A DNA stretch of 64,000 nt from Bacteroidota bacterium (GTDB lineage: Bacteria; Bacteroidota; Bacteroidia; Bacteroidales; Prolixibacteraceae), in the NCBI GenBank assembly GCA_030698405.1, contig JAUYMU010000012.1, positions 21,707 to 85,706 on the forward strand. The letters are read 5' to 3'. Positions 17,039 to 25,365 of the stretch are shown in pieces; positions within the stretch are counted from its first letter, which is position 1, and each line of letters begins with the position of its first letter. The notes under the pieces were generated by a model. That model was not told where the DNA came from. It made no database searches and saw nothing but the letters and a program-made list of their open reading frames with translations. A program made the position numbers and the translations under genes.

Positions 17039-19690
17039 TCAAGTGTTTAATTCGGGCACAGACGAAACTCTCTTATAAATAACATCATCAAAATTCTCAA
17101 AATGTGCTTTCCCGCATTCAATTTTCAATTTCTCGGTTACCCTCAACTCCTGACCGGAAGATTTTGTCTCAGCAACAAAGTAAATTTTCTTTTCTCCTTT
17201 GAAAACTACTGCCCAGTCTGGATTATAAGTGCCAATTGGAGTCGGAATTTTAAACCAGAATGGAAGTTTGAAATAGAATTCAATGTCTTCACTGCTCTCG
17301 CAATCCCTCGCAAACTGATTTTCAACATTGCTGTCGAGCGGCATATAATTTTCATAGATCGTTTTTGAACTGTCGGCAATTGTATGTGTAAAATCATCCA
17401 GGTAGATTTCAAAATCGCTGTCATCAAACAAAGCCATTTCATAAATTTTGCCTCCAATCTTCTCGTATTTAATTCCATCAATCATCAACTTATGTAATTC
17501 GTTTTTAATAGTTGAAACAGCATTGTCCATAAACAACTGAGGATTGATTAATAACTCTTTCAACCGTTTCGAGCCTTTCAGTATTTCCAAAATGGTGCTG
17601 CGTGTCAATTCTGTTTTATTTTGAATGTATGCAAGCATATCAGGAATTTCAAAACCAATACCATAATCGTCATTTGCACTATCGCTTAATAATTGCCCGG
17701 CCACACCTTCGTCAGTAATCAAAACTCTTTTCTTGGTTGATCGGATGGTTGGCTTTTTCGTTTCATCCATTTTGCTGACAGCATTAGCAGCAATCGTAAT
17801 CAGTTTCCTGGTGTCATAATCGACACTGTATTTTGTTTGGAATCTGATCTTCTCCCAAATTTGTAAAAATTTAGGATCCGCTTCAAATCCTTTTCGGTAA
17901 CTAACCTTCTCACTTTTACTTTTATCCTTTATTTTGCCAGTGAAATTTACGCCGCAATCTTCCTGAATCTCTTTTTGCAACGCCTTTGCAAAATCTTCGT
18001 AACGTTCGTTTGCAATAACTGTAAGCTTATTGATATTTCGGTCAAAAATGCGCTGTCCTTCCTGATTTACCGACAAGCGCAGTCCTCTCCCTATTTCCTG
18101 TCGCTTTTTTATGACTGATTTGGTTTCATTCAAGGTACAAATCTGAAATACATTGGGATTGTCCCAACCTTCACGCAAAGCTGAATGACTGAATATAAAC
18201 CGAAGCGGAACATTTGCATCAAGCAACTTTTCTTTATCCTGCATGATCAATTTGTAGGTGTCGTCGTCTAACTGTGTTTCTCCTCCAGTGTCTTTTACCC
18301 TGCCTTTGTTGTCTTGCGAAAAATATCCGTTATGAAGGTCATTAACTGGATAATTATTTAACCCTTTATAAACTGGTTTCGAAATTTCTTTTTGATAAAT
18401 CTCTTCAAACCATTGGGCAAACTTTCCTTTAAGTGTATTCCCATCGGAATCATATTCGCGGTAATTTTTTACTTTGTCGATGAAGAAAAGCGACAAGACT
18501 TTTATTCCCTTATCCTTGTAGCTTTTTTCCTTTTTGAGATGTTCTTCTACTGTTTTGCCAATCATAAAGCGCATAATCTCATCGTTCATTCCGCCTTGCG
18601 TTTCACCTTTCTTTAAAATAATTCCGTTGTTCAATTCAATTTGTTCGTTGCCAAAATCAATTTCGTAGATTTTCAATCCTTCGTATTTTTCATTTCGATT
18701 CGAGAGCAAAAATAAATCGAGATTTTTCCCGCTTGCTGTAACCGATTTTCTGTTAATCCCATCAGTAGTAGCAAAATCAATTTTTACTTTTGCCTTAATC
18801 GCATTTCCGGTTCGGGTAATATTTTCCAATTGGAGAAATGGACTGTTAAAATCATTTTCGCTTACAACAGAATCAACCTCGATCTGTTTTACCAGTCCCA
18901 AATCATAAGCTTTTACCGGATTGAGGGAATAAACCAGATTATAAAGGTTGGTATGTGTGGCAGAATAACGAAGCGTACAAAGAGGATTTAGGTTTGCTAT
19001 TGCCCGCTTACGGATTTCTGTTTCCATATTCTGCGGTTCGTCAACAATTACAAACGGATTGCAACTTTGAATAAATTCAATTGGTTTTTTCCCGGTAAGT
19101 TTATCGTTTGGTTTATTGATGATGTTTTCATCCTTAGCAAACGAATCGATGTTGATGACCAATACCTGAATGGTATTTGCAGATGCAAAACCTCTAAGAC
19201 CAGAAACTTTTCTGCTGTCGTAAACATTCGAAGTTACCGGAACTTTGTCGTAAAGATTCTGGAAATGTTCGTGTGTAATTTCAAGATTCTTCATTACCCC
19301 TTCGCGAATAGCCACCGAAGGCACAACAATTACAAATTTTTTGAACCCGTAAAGTTTGTTCAGTTCATAAATTGTGCGGAGATAGACATACGTTTTGCCG
19401 GTGCCGGTTTCCATCTCAACCGAAAAATTCCAGCCATTGCTGATGATTTCATCTTCAGTTGAAATTTTCAAACCGTTATTTTTCTGAACCTGCTGAATGT
19501 TTTCGGTCAACTGGGTAAGTTCTGAAAAGCGGATTTTATTCCCAAATCCATTTTCGGTCAATAATTCGCCAGTCTGACTGATGGTAAATTCAAAATCACT
19601 ATTGTTTAATGGTTGTCCTTCAAAAATATCGGTAATGGCTTTTACCGCCTCTAACTGAAATTCCTGTTTGCTGTCGAAGTGTAGTTTCAT
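17039..19690 (-). CDS. res: Type III restriction endonuclease subunit Res
   Basis: The protein has 883 residues. The SF2 ATPase core has Walker A TGTGKT (residues 95-100), the motif II box VDEPQN and the arginine-finger motif QEIGRGLRLS. Near the C-terminus NPDWAVVF and FVAETKS give the PD-ExK nuclease signature. Res translocates or diffuses along DNA with Mod and cuts when two unmethylated sites face each other. It is the last gene of a four-gene operon: 88 bp separate it from the TOPRIM gene and about 2.2 kb from mod. No frameshift or stop is seen, so the system looks intact. Confidence 0.94.
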   Translation of the reverse strand: MKLHFDSKQEFQLEAVKAITDIFEGQPLNNSDFEFTISQTGELLTENGFGNKIRFSELTQLTENIQQVQKNNGLKISTEDEIISNGWNFSVEMETGTGKTYVYLRTIYELNKLYGFKKFVIVVPSVAIREGVMKNLEITHEHFQNLYDKVPVTSNVYDSRKVSGLRGFASANTIQVLVINIDSFAKDENIINKPNDKLTGKKPIEFIQSCNPFVIVDEPQNMETEIRKRAIANLNPLCTLRYSATHTNLYNLVYSLNPVKAYDLGLVKQIEVDSVVSENDFNSPFLQLENITRTGNAIKAKVKIDFATTDGINRKSVTASGKNLDLFLLSNRNEKYEGLKIYEIDFGNEQIELNNGIILKKGETQGGMNDEIMRFMIGKTVEEHLKKEKSYKDKGIKVLSLFFIDKVKNYREYDSDGNTLKGKFAQWFEEIYQKEISKPVYKGLNNYPVNDLHNGYFSQDNKGRVKDTGGETQLDDDTYKLIMQDKEKLLDANVPLRFIFSHSALREGWDNPNVFQICTLNETKSVIKKRQEIGRGLRLSVNQEGQRIFDRNINKLTVIANERYEDFAKALQKEIQEDCGVNFTGKIKDKSKSEKVSYRKGFEADPKFLQIWEKIRFQTKYSVDYDTRKLITIAANAVSKMDETKKPTIRSTKKRVLITDEGVAGQLLSDSANDDYGIGFEIPDMLAYIQNKTELTRSTILEILKGSKRLKELLINPQLFMDNAVSTIKNELHKLMIDGIKYEKIGGKIYEMALFDDSDFEIYLDDFTHTIADSSKTIYENYMPLDSNVENQFARDCESSEDIEFYFKLPFWFKIPTPIGTYNPDWAVVFKGEKKIYFVAETKSSGQELRVTEKLKIECGKAHFENFDDVIYKRVSSVPELNT

Positions 19691-19778
19691 CTGTTTTTTA
19701 ATTTGTTTTTTAATTGCCAGATGGAACTCGCCATAATAATCATCCTTCTATGTGCTAGATTTTCTCTCATGGCTCGTT

Positions 19779-20450
19779 TCATGCCAAATAATTTAGATCA
19801 CGATAAGCCTCTCGAATAGCATCTTTAAATTTTAAAAATGAAGGCAAAGTATTTAGTTTCTCAATGGTTATTTTCTGTCCAATAGGTAAATAGAGCTCAC
19901 TAATTGTCAAATCCTTTCTTTTTCTTTTAGTTAATTCTGCTCTTGCAATTCGAATAGCTTCTTCAATTACTGTTTTTGGATTAGCTATATCTTCGGGTTG
20001 GCGGTTTATATTTAATTCGTTGTTGGTTTTGGTTGTGCCAATTTCCCTTTTCAATAATTCTTTATCAGCCAACATCCAAGCTTCTATCATTTGTACAGGA
20101 ACAACAGCAGTTATAATCTTACAATATTCATTTTCATCTTTTGGATCAATTTCATTCTTTGCAGGAATAATTTTATTTTGGAATGTATTGAAATCAGTTG
20201 TACTATCAGCATCCGAATGAACACATAAAATCATTATTCCAAATTCTTCTATTCCTTTTTTTGATGAGGCTAATACTTGCTCAACAAACCCTAATCCCGC
20301 TTTATCAATTGTTATAAAACGCACATAGGTTTCAACGTCTCCATTGCACTCAAACCCGATTTCATCAAAAGTCTTCTTAACAATACTTTCCAAAAAACGG
20401 TTATCTGTAGTTCCTTCGGTCATCAGACCAATAAATATTTGCCTGCTCAT
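19779..20450 (-). CDS. TOPRIM-like protein (DUF4276/RloB-type), partner of the upstream ATPase
   Basis: The protein has 223 residues. The strand-loop TEGTTDNRFL has an acidic residue at position 12 followed by Asp16. HSDAD (Asp80, Asp82) follows, then MIEAWMLAD (Glu123). This spacing is that of TOPRIM nucleases of the OLD/RloB/DUF4276 kind. The start codon overlaps the ATPase stop by 4 bp (ATGA), so the two products are probably made together. In OLD and PARIS systems the ATPase restrains or triggers a TOPRIM nuclease. The exact subfamily is not certain from reading, and metal-dependent cleavage is inferred. Confidence 0.7.
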   Translation of the reverse strand: MSRQIFIGLMTEGTTDNRFLESIVKKTFDEIGFECNGDVETYVRFITIDKAGLGFVEQVLASSKKGIEEFGIMILCVHSDADSTTDFNTFQNKIIPAKNEIDPKDENEYCKIITAVVPVQMIEAWMLADKELLKREIGTTKTNNELNINRQPEDIANPKTVIEEAIRIARAELTKRKRKDLTISELYLPIGQKITIEKLNTLPSFLKFKDAIREAYRDLNYLA

Positions 20451-21862
20451 TTTGAATCCAATGTTTTAATCGTGTTTTCAAAATCGGCAGTTTGCAAATA
20501 TTCTTTTATGGTAGCAAGAGTCAGTTTTCGATCTTGTTCAGTAAATGAAATTATAGTTTGCTGTTCAACATCCTTTGAGACCGGTGTAATTTTAGTAACA
20601 TTCATTTTAATTTTTGTCCCTTCCACTTCTGTTATTCGGGTTCTCATTTGTGAAAAATGTACAGAAACATTCATGTCATTTTTCCATTTAATCATTTCAT
20701 TTACTAAAACAGGCGAATGTGTATTTACAATTGCTTGTCGCAAGGGCATGTCAGTATTGATAAAATCAGTAGTTAAGTCCTTGAGCATCCGGGCCATTGA
20801 TTTGATTCGGAATGGATGAATTCCATTTTCAGGTTCTTCAAAACAAAGCAATCCAGTATGTTTTTCATCATATTCTAAAATACACAAAGCCAATAACCGC
20901 AAAGTTCCTTCTGATAGCACTCTTGAAGTAAATTCTTTACCATCCTCTCCTTTAACCGAGATAAGGTATTGTTTATTCTCTTTATCATCAATAACACTGA
21001 CTTCAGTGAAATTGGGTAAGAAACTATTTAGTTTACGTGATATTTCAATCAAATTGTATTCGTCTTGTTGCTGAATCCGATAAAGTGCAGCAGCTAAATT
21101 TTGTCCACTTGAACTAATGGTATCTTCCCCTGTTTTTTTACTCGTTGGCTGCCTTAAATCTTCAGGATTAAGTTGTAGAAATTTCCAGCTTTTCATTTCT
21201 TCTTTAGCCGCCAGAATATGTCTGAAATCAATTGAATCGAAACTGCTTAATACCGTTTTTGAAGCATTTATTAAAGGAAAATTTCTTTTATTGCCGCCTT
21301 GTACCCCATCCTGAGGTACAACAACAGTAGGGAAGCCATTACGTTCTTCAGTGAAGATATATGGTATTGCCCGCCTTCCACCCTTAAGAATCTTAGGTCG
21401 CCAATATTCAAGCTTGTCTTTTGGAATTAGTTTAATCCACAAATCATCATTGTGTTTTAAGTTTTCTAAATGTTCAAAAACAACGGCCAAATCTTCGATA
21501 CCCGATTCGTTTTTAAATCTTTTGATTTTTAATTCGTATCGCAAACGGGTATATTTTAAATCTGCAATTCCTCCCCAGGCGTCTTTTACTTTTTTATTCA
21601 CTATCATCTCCACTGTAAACTCCATTTCAGAGGCACAATTTTCTTCATCATATTGAGTAAACAACTCAATCATTTCGCCTCGTTGCTCTTTGAAAGCATT
21701 TTGAAGTTTATCTGTTTCGGCTAGTCGCGAAAGCAACATCAAAGCATCAAACAGATTACTTTTCCCGGAAGCATTTGTACCCGCGATAATCGTTAGCGGC
21801 GTAAATTCCATTTCAAAGTTTTGAAATGATTTAAACCCGTTTATTTTTAAATATGTTATCAT
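20447..21862 (-). CDS. SMC/OLD-like AAA ATPase (AAA15/21, RloA-like) nested in the R-M operon
   Basis: The protein has 471 residues. The N-terminus ITYLKINGFKSFQNFEMEF leads into Walker A GTNASGKSN (28-36). The ABC signature LSEGTLRLLAL lies near 312, Walker B LLCFEEPENGIHP near 337 and the switch histidine NTHSPVLV near 376. This is the single-chain ABC-like ATPase seen in RecF, OLD, PARIS AriA and RloA proteins, without a long coiled coil. It starts 11 bp after mod and overlaps the TOPRIM gene by 4 bp. Placement between mod and res recalls the rlo genes found inside type I hsd loci. Confidence 0.85.
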   Translation of the reverse strand: MITYLKINGFKSFQNFEMEFTPLTIIAGTNASGKSNLFDALMLLSRLAETDKLQNAFKEQRGEMIELFTQYDEENCASEMEFTVEMIVNKKVKDAWGGIADLKYTRLRYELKIKRFKNESGIEDLAVVFEHLENLKHNDDLWIKLIPKDKLEYWRPKILKGGRRAIPYIFTEERNGFPTVVVPQDGVQGGNKRNFPLINASKTVLSSFDSIDFRHILAAKEEMKSWKFLQLNPEDLRQPTSKKTGEDTISSSGQNLAAALYRIQQQDEYNLIEISRKLNSFLPNFTEVSVIDDKENKQYLISVKGEDGKEFTSRVLSEGTLRLLALCILEYDEKHTGLLCFEEPENGIHPFRIKSMARMLKDLTTDFINTDMPLRQAIVNTHSPVLVNEMIKWKNDMNVSVHFSQMRTRITEVEGTKIKMNVTKITPVSKDVEQQTIISFTEQDRKLTLATIKEYLQTADFENTIKTLDSK

Positions 21863-21873
21863 ATCCTAAAAAT

Positions 21874-23847
21874 TTAGATCGTTTTAAAATCAATTTCCGC
21901 ATCTTTCATCTGTAACACTGCATTGGTTTTCAGTTGGTCGTTGCCGGTGAAAAGCTGATCAAGGGTAATTACTTTTTGAAGCCCCACCCCAACCCTCCCC
22001 GAAGGGGAGGGAGTTAGGATCGAATCTATAATTTCCTGGTTCATTGCTTCCAAAGCGACAATCAATTCTCCATCTTTAACTGAATAATAGCTGTCTGTAC
22101 CCTGAGCTTGTCGAAGGGCGACTTTATCTGTTAACAAATACCCCGCTTTGAGGATTAACTCATAAAGCATATTTTCTTTTTCGCTTCCTTCGCGTACCGG
22201 ATCGGTAAACAGTTCGAGTTCTTGTTCCAGATTTTCTTCCGTTATTTCACTGCCCCTCCATATTTTGAAATTGGAAGAGGAGAGTTTGAATACTTTGAAA
22301 CCTAAATCCTGAGTTGTTTGATTTTCCTGATTCGAGGCATCTTCAAATTTGATTTCTCCGGCTTTTTTGGCTTTCAATTGTTCATTTTCAATTAACAGTT
22401 TATTGATTACCCGGCGTATTCTTTCTTTTGAGATATCGGCAATGGTTTTATACCCAGCTTTGAATGCTTCGCTGCCTTCGTCGCATGGTTCGGGCAACTG
22501 CACCAAAATAAATTTACGATTGCCCCCATCTTCTTTGTTGAGTTCTAATACTGCTTGGGCGGTTGTACCTGAACCACCGAAAAAATCCAAGATAATATCT
22601 AGTTCATTTGTTGATTGCAAAACAATCTTTTTAAGCAAATTAACAGGTTTAGGAAAGGCAAAATATCTTCCATCAAAAAGCTCTGAAAATTCTTGTGTCC
22701 CATTTGTTGTAAATCCGACTTCTTCCTTCTTCAAAATTGAAGAAAATCCAGTTTGTGTAGATAATAAATCCTTTAAAAATTTCTTTTGTCTTGGTCTGCC
22801 GTTGGGATTAGTTGGGAAAAGAATCTCTTTGTTTTCAATCATTTTAAGAATATTCTCCTTTGATTTAGACCAACCTCTTGCCGGATTTGGAGGGAAAGAG
22901 AACCCAGTTCTAGGATCGACAATATCATAATGCAGATTTGGTCGCTGATCTTTAGTCGCTAATCCTGATAAATCTATACTTGCCCAAGGCCCTCTAGAAT
23001 CGTGATCGGGGTTTTTATATTTATTTATGTCAATTTCTTTCCCTTTGAATGAAAAAAGTGCATTTTTCGAATATGCTAAAACATATTCATGATCAGTAGA
23101 AGCAAAATTTTCATTGCGATTATCTGCATTTTGTCTTCTGTGCCAAATCATATTTAGTAAAAAATTCTCCTCCCCAAAAATTTCATTCATCAACAACCTC
23201 AGGTTGTGCACTTCGTTATCGTCGATATGCACAAAAATTACCCCATCATCACGCAATAGGTTTTTTGCAAGGAACAAACGGGGATACATCATGCTTAGCC
23301 AGTTGCTGTGGTAATGCCCACTGTCGCGGCTGTTTCGGCGGAAGAAACCTTCTTTCATCAAATAGCCTTCTTCGTCTTTTTCGCCAATGCGTTTCTGGTA
23401 TTCTTCACGGCTTTCTTTAAAACTGTCGGGGTAAATAAAACTGTCGTTTCCGGTATTGTAAGGCGGGTCAATAATGATGCACTTAATTTTATTGTAGTAT
23501 GCTTTTTGCAGAACCTTCAGCACTTCGAGGTTTTCGCCTTCAATAAAAACATTTTCGGTAGCCTCTCCCCGGCCCTCTCCAAAGGAGAGGGAGTCAAAAC
23601 CATCGTTGATCCCTTCACCTGGACAAGGTTTTAGAGTGGCAGTGGTGGTTTGTTGCAGAACCTTAAATGCTTCCGATTTTCCAGCCCAATTCAAAACATA
23701 GCGTTCGTTACTGAATTCGATGTTTTCTTTTCCAAGCGTTGCCTGAAGTTTTTCCCAATCAATCTTTCCTTCTGTAATGGTTTCAGGAAAAAGTTGTTTT
23801 AGCTTTTCCAACTGATCCTGAACTATGCTTAATGATTCGCCTGTCAT
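21874..23847 (-). CDS. mod: Type III DNA methyltransferase subunit Mod (adenine-specific)
   Basis: From ATG 23847 the protein has 657 residues. The catalytic DPPYNTGND (about 126) comes before the AdoMet motif FFGGSGTTAQ (about 419), the beta-class order of type III Mod. An upstream in-frame start at 23919 is unlikely, because a -7-like TATATTTA (23872-23879, minus strand) lies between them. Three stretches do not belong to the family: CPGEGINDG...SFGEGRGEA near residues 75-95, RQAQGT near 577-583 and TPSPSGRVGVG near 610-622. Each is encoded by a GC-rich palindromic mini-element that keeps the frame open. Mod provides target recognition for the Res complex. Confidence 0.93.
   Translation of the reverse strand: MTGESLSIVQDQLEKLKQLFPETITEGKIDWEKLQATLGKENIEFSNERYVLNWAGKSEAFKVLQQTTTATLKPCPGEGINDGFDSLSFGEGRGEATENVFIEGENLEVLKVLQKAYYNKIKCIIIDPPYNTGNDSFIYPDSFKESREEYQKRIGEKDEEGYLMKEGFFRRNSRDSGHYHSNWLSMMYPRLFLAKNLLRDDGVIFVHIDDNEVHNLRLLMNEIFGEENFLLNMIWHRRQNADNRNENFASTDHEYVLAYSKNALFSFKGKEIDINKYKNPDHDSRGPWASIDLSGLATKDQRPNLHYDIVDPRTGFSFPPNPARGWSKSKENILKMIENKEILFPTNPNGRPRQKKFLKDLLSTQTGFSSILKKEEVGFTTNGTQEFSELFDGRYFAFPKPVNLLKKIVLQSTNELDIILDFFGGSGTTAQAVLELNKEDGGNRKFILVQLPEPCDEGSEAFKAGYKTIADISKERIRRVINKLLIENEQLKAKKAGEIKFEDASNQENQTTQDLGFKVFKLSSSNFKIWRGSEITEENLEQELELFTDPVREGSEKENMLYELILKAGYLLTDKVALRQAQGTDSYYSVKDGELIVALEAMNQEIIDSILTPSPSGRVGVGLQKVITLDQLFTGNDQLKTNAVLQMKDAEIDFKTI
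21981..22018 (-). repeat. Palindromic mini-element inside mod (C-terminal insertion)
   Basis: The arms 21993-22000 and 22004-22011 (CCCTCCCC/GGGGAGGG) form a perfect 8 bp hairpin with a GAA loop, and GCCCCACCCC lies next to it. It is read in frame as TPSPSGRVGVG in Mod. Confidence 0.75.
22100..22118 (-). repeat. CCTGAGCTTGTCGAAGG-type element inside mod
   Basis: The 19 bp segment is a well-known dispersed repeat type of Bacteroidota and other genomes. It is read in frame as LRQAQGT within Mod. Confidence 0.65.
23558..23632 (-). repeat. Palindromic mini-element inside mod (N-terminal insertion)
   Basis: The arms 23573-23580 and 23584-23591 (CCCTCTCC/GGAGAGGG) form a perfect 8 bp hairpin with an AAA loop. 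A second GC-rich half follows at 23611-23627. The element is translated as CPGEGINDG...SFGEGRGEA within Mod. Confidence 0.7.
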
Positions 23848-23871
23848 TATCTGGATTTGAAATTTTTGTTG

Positions 23872-23879
23872 TAAATATA
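23872..23879 (-). promoter_or_regulatory. Putative -7 element of the mod operon
   Basis: On the minus strand TATATTTA matches seven of eight bases of TAnnTTTG, 24 bp before ATG 23847. The -33 element is not clear. Confidence 0.35.
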
Positions 23880-23933
23880 ACCGTAATCTTTGAACTACCT
23901 TGTGCAAAATGCCCGACAAATTGCCCTAAAAAC

Positions 23934-23970
23934 AAAACCCATCGAACAGAATTTGTTCGATGGGTTTCTT
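23934..23970 (-). terminator. Terminator separating the envelope operon from mod
   Basis: The arms 23936-23948 and 23954-23966 are a perfect 13 bp hairpin with a 5-base loop. T-rich sequence lies on both outer sides, so it can work in either direction; for the minus-strand genes it ends the 24116-26088 group before mod. Confidence 0.85.
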
Positions 23971-24115
23971 TTCGACCTCAGTCTCGGATATTTTAACTTA
24001 CACATCGAGGTTCTTGTCTCCGGTAGGTTTCATTTTTTGTTCAGCGTCTTTCATTTTTACAAACGCATCGAGGTCGATGATCCCGATATCTGGCTCTTTA
24101 GCAGAATTAAAAGTT

Positions 24116-24742
24116 TTAGAATTTTCCGAATTTAATAACGAGTCCGATATTGGTTCCTTCCAGAATATCGGGATTGGTATCGACCATTTCAATTTTGGAA
24201 GTAAAACGATAGCCCAGTGATGCTGCAAGCCGCAAATAGCGTGTCATGTTAAATTCCAGTTCGACCGAAGGTTCCAAAACCAGAAATACATCCTCGCTCG
24301 AATCATCAAATAACCAGTCATTGTCCCAATGAGGACGATCTTCGATTTTCGCAATGCCACCAACTCCGAACAACACCGGAAACGACACATGGACCGGCAG
24401 TCGCGGGAAGAGAATTGGCTCGAGGTAGAGACCGCCATAACCTCCGGCCAGATTGTAATCCAGATCGTTATCGCGCCAGTTGTGGTAATTTATGTCGTTT
24501 ACAAAGCCATTACCACCCAAACCGATGGCAAACGAATGGTCGATGATCCAGGCACCACGGGCGCCCATCATAAATGCATCTTTTCCATCAATTTGGGTAT
24601 AATTGAATGAAAGGGCTCCGTAGCCACCGTTTTTTCGGTCTTTTGAGAAGATGGTAGAAATCTGGTCATTATCATTGTATTCCTGAGCATTGGCCAACAG
24701 GAAACCTAACCCCAGAAAAATCAGGAGAGTTAACTTTTTCAT
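24116..24742 (-). CDS. Outer-membrane beta-barrel-like protein
   Basis: The protein has 208 residues and a signal peptide ending in LLANAQ. The mature part alternates polar and hydrophobic residues with many Gly and aromatic positions. It ends in LVIKFGKF, the terminal phenylalanine signature of outer-membrane barrels. No specific family was recognised. It lies 29 bp downstream of another predicted barrel protein and probably shares its transcript. Downstream of its stop (23998-24115) another frame encodes a clean coding-like tail, noted in the findings. Confidence 0.65.
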   Translation of the reverse strand: MKKLTLLIFLGLGFLLANAQEYNDNDQISTIFSKDRKNGGYGALSFNYTQIDGKDAFMMGARGAWIIDHSFAIGLGGNGFVNDINYHNWRDNDLDYNLAGGYGGLYLEPILFPRLPVHVSFPVLFGVGGIAKIEDRPHWDNDWLFDDSSEDVFLVLEPSVELEFNMTRYLRLAASLGYRFTSKIEMVDTNPDILEGTNIGLVIKFGKF

Positions 24743-24771
24743 TTTAAATTGTTTAATTGTTTTGTGTTTTC

Positions 24772-25278
24772 TTAAAAAGTATATTTCACGGTAAAGGCAA
24801 AATCAAAAGGCTGAAGCTGGAAGAAGTCTCTTCCGAATAGGTTAAAATATGGTTTTGCCTCAACACCCACCACAAGGGGAATTTGCGGAATGGTGTATTC
24901 AAGGGCTGCCAATGCATCGAGGCCTGCGATAACTCCGGTTCTGCGTTCCGGGTACAAATAGGTATAAGGATATACAACATCATAATGGTAAATGTTCCAG
25001 GTTTCGAAACCAGCATGTGCGCCAAAACCGTAAACCAGAGAAATAGGTTCACCAATATCAAAAACATCCGGAATATGGAATTCTTTCAGACCTGTAAGTT
25101 GCAGCCCTCTTTTGCGGGTTGAAAGCAATACTTTATACGAACTCAGGTCGCCCGAAAAAACACGGTATTCAAAGCCCGATGACAGTCCGCCACGGATACC
25201 AACAGCCTTTTGCGGACCTTGTGAAAAACCCGAAAGGGTCAGTAGGAACAGGATAATCAGAGAATAAACTTTTTTCAT
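24772..25278 (-). CDS. Small outer-membrane beta-barrel-like protein
   Basis: The protein has 168 residues and a signal peptide MKKVYSLIILFLLTLSGFSQ. The mature chain begins with VGIRGGLSSGFEYRVF, a porin-like barrel opening, and ends in FDFAFTVKYTF with a terminal Phe. This suggests a compact 8-stranded barrel. It lies between the DUF2807 lipoprotein gene (87 bp upstream) and the second barrel gene (29 bp downstream). The three probably form an envelope operon. Function unknown. Confidence 0.68.
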   Translation of the reverse strand: MKKVYSLIILFLLTLSGFSQGPQKAVGIRGGLSSGFEYRVFSGDLSSYKVLLSTRKRGLQLTGLKEFHIPDVFDIGEPISLVYGFGAHAGFETWNIYHYDVVYPYTYLYPERRTGVIAGLDALAALEYTIPQIPLVVGVEAKPYFNLFGRDFFQLQPFDFAFTVKYTF

Positions 25279-25365
25279 GATATGGTTTTAGATGCAAATT
25301 TTTGAATAAACGTTTGAATTAAGAAATGATTGTTTTAGGTGAAAACCATGTGCTGAAAATGCACC

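Noticed and set aside
22349..22930. 193-codon plus-strand frame opposite mod
   Set aside because: Serine- and leucine-rich shadow of the methyltransferase; the opposite strand carries the conserved motifs.
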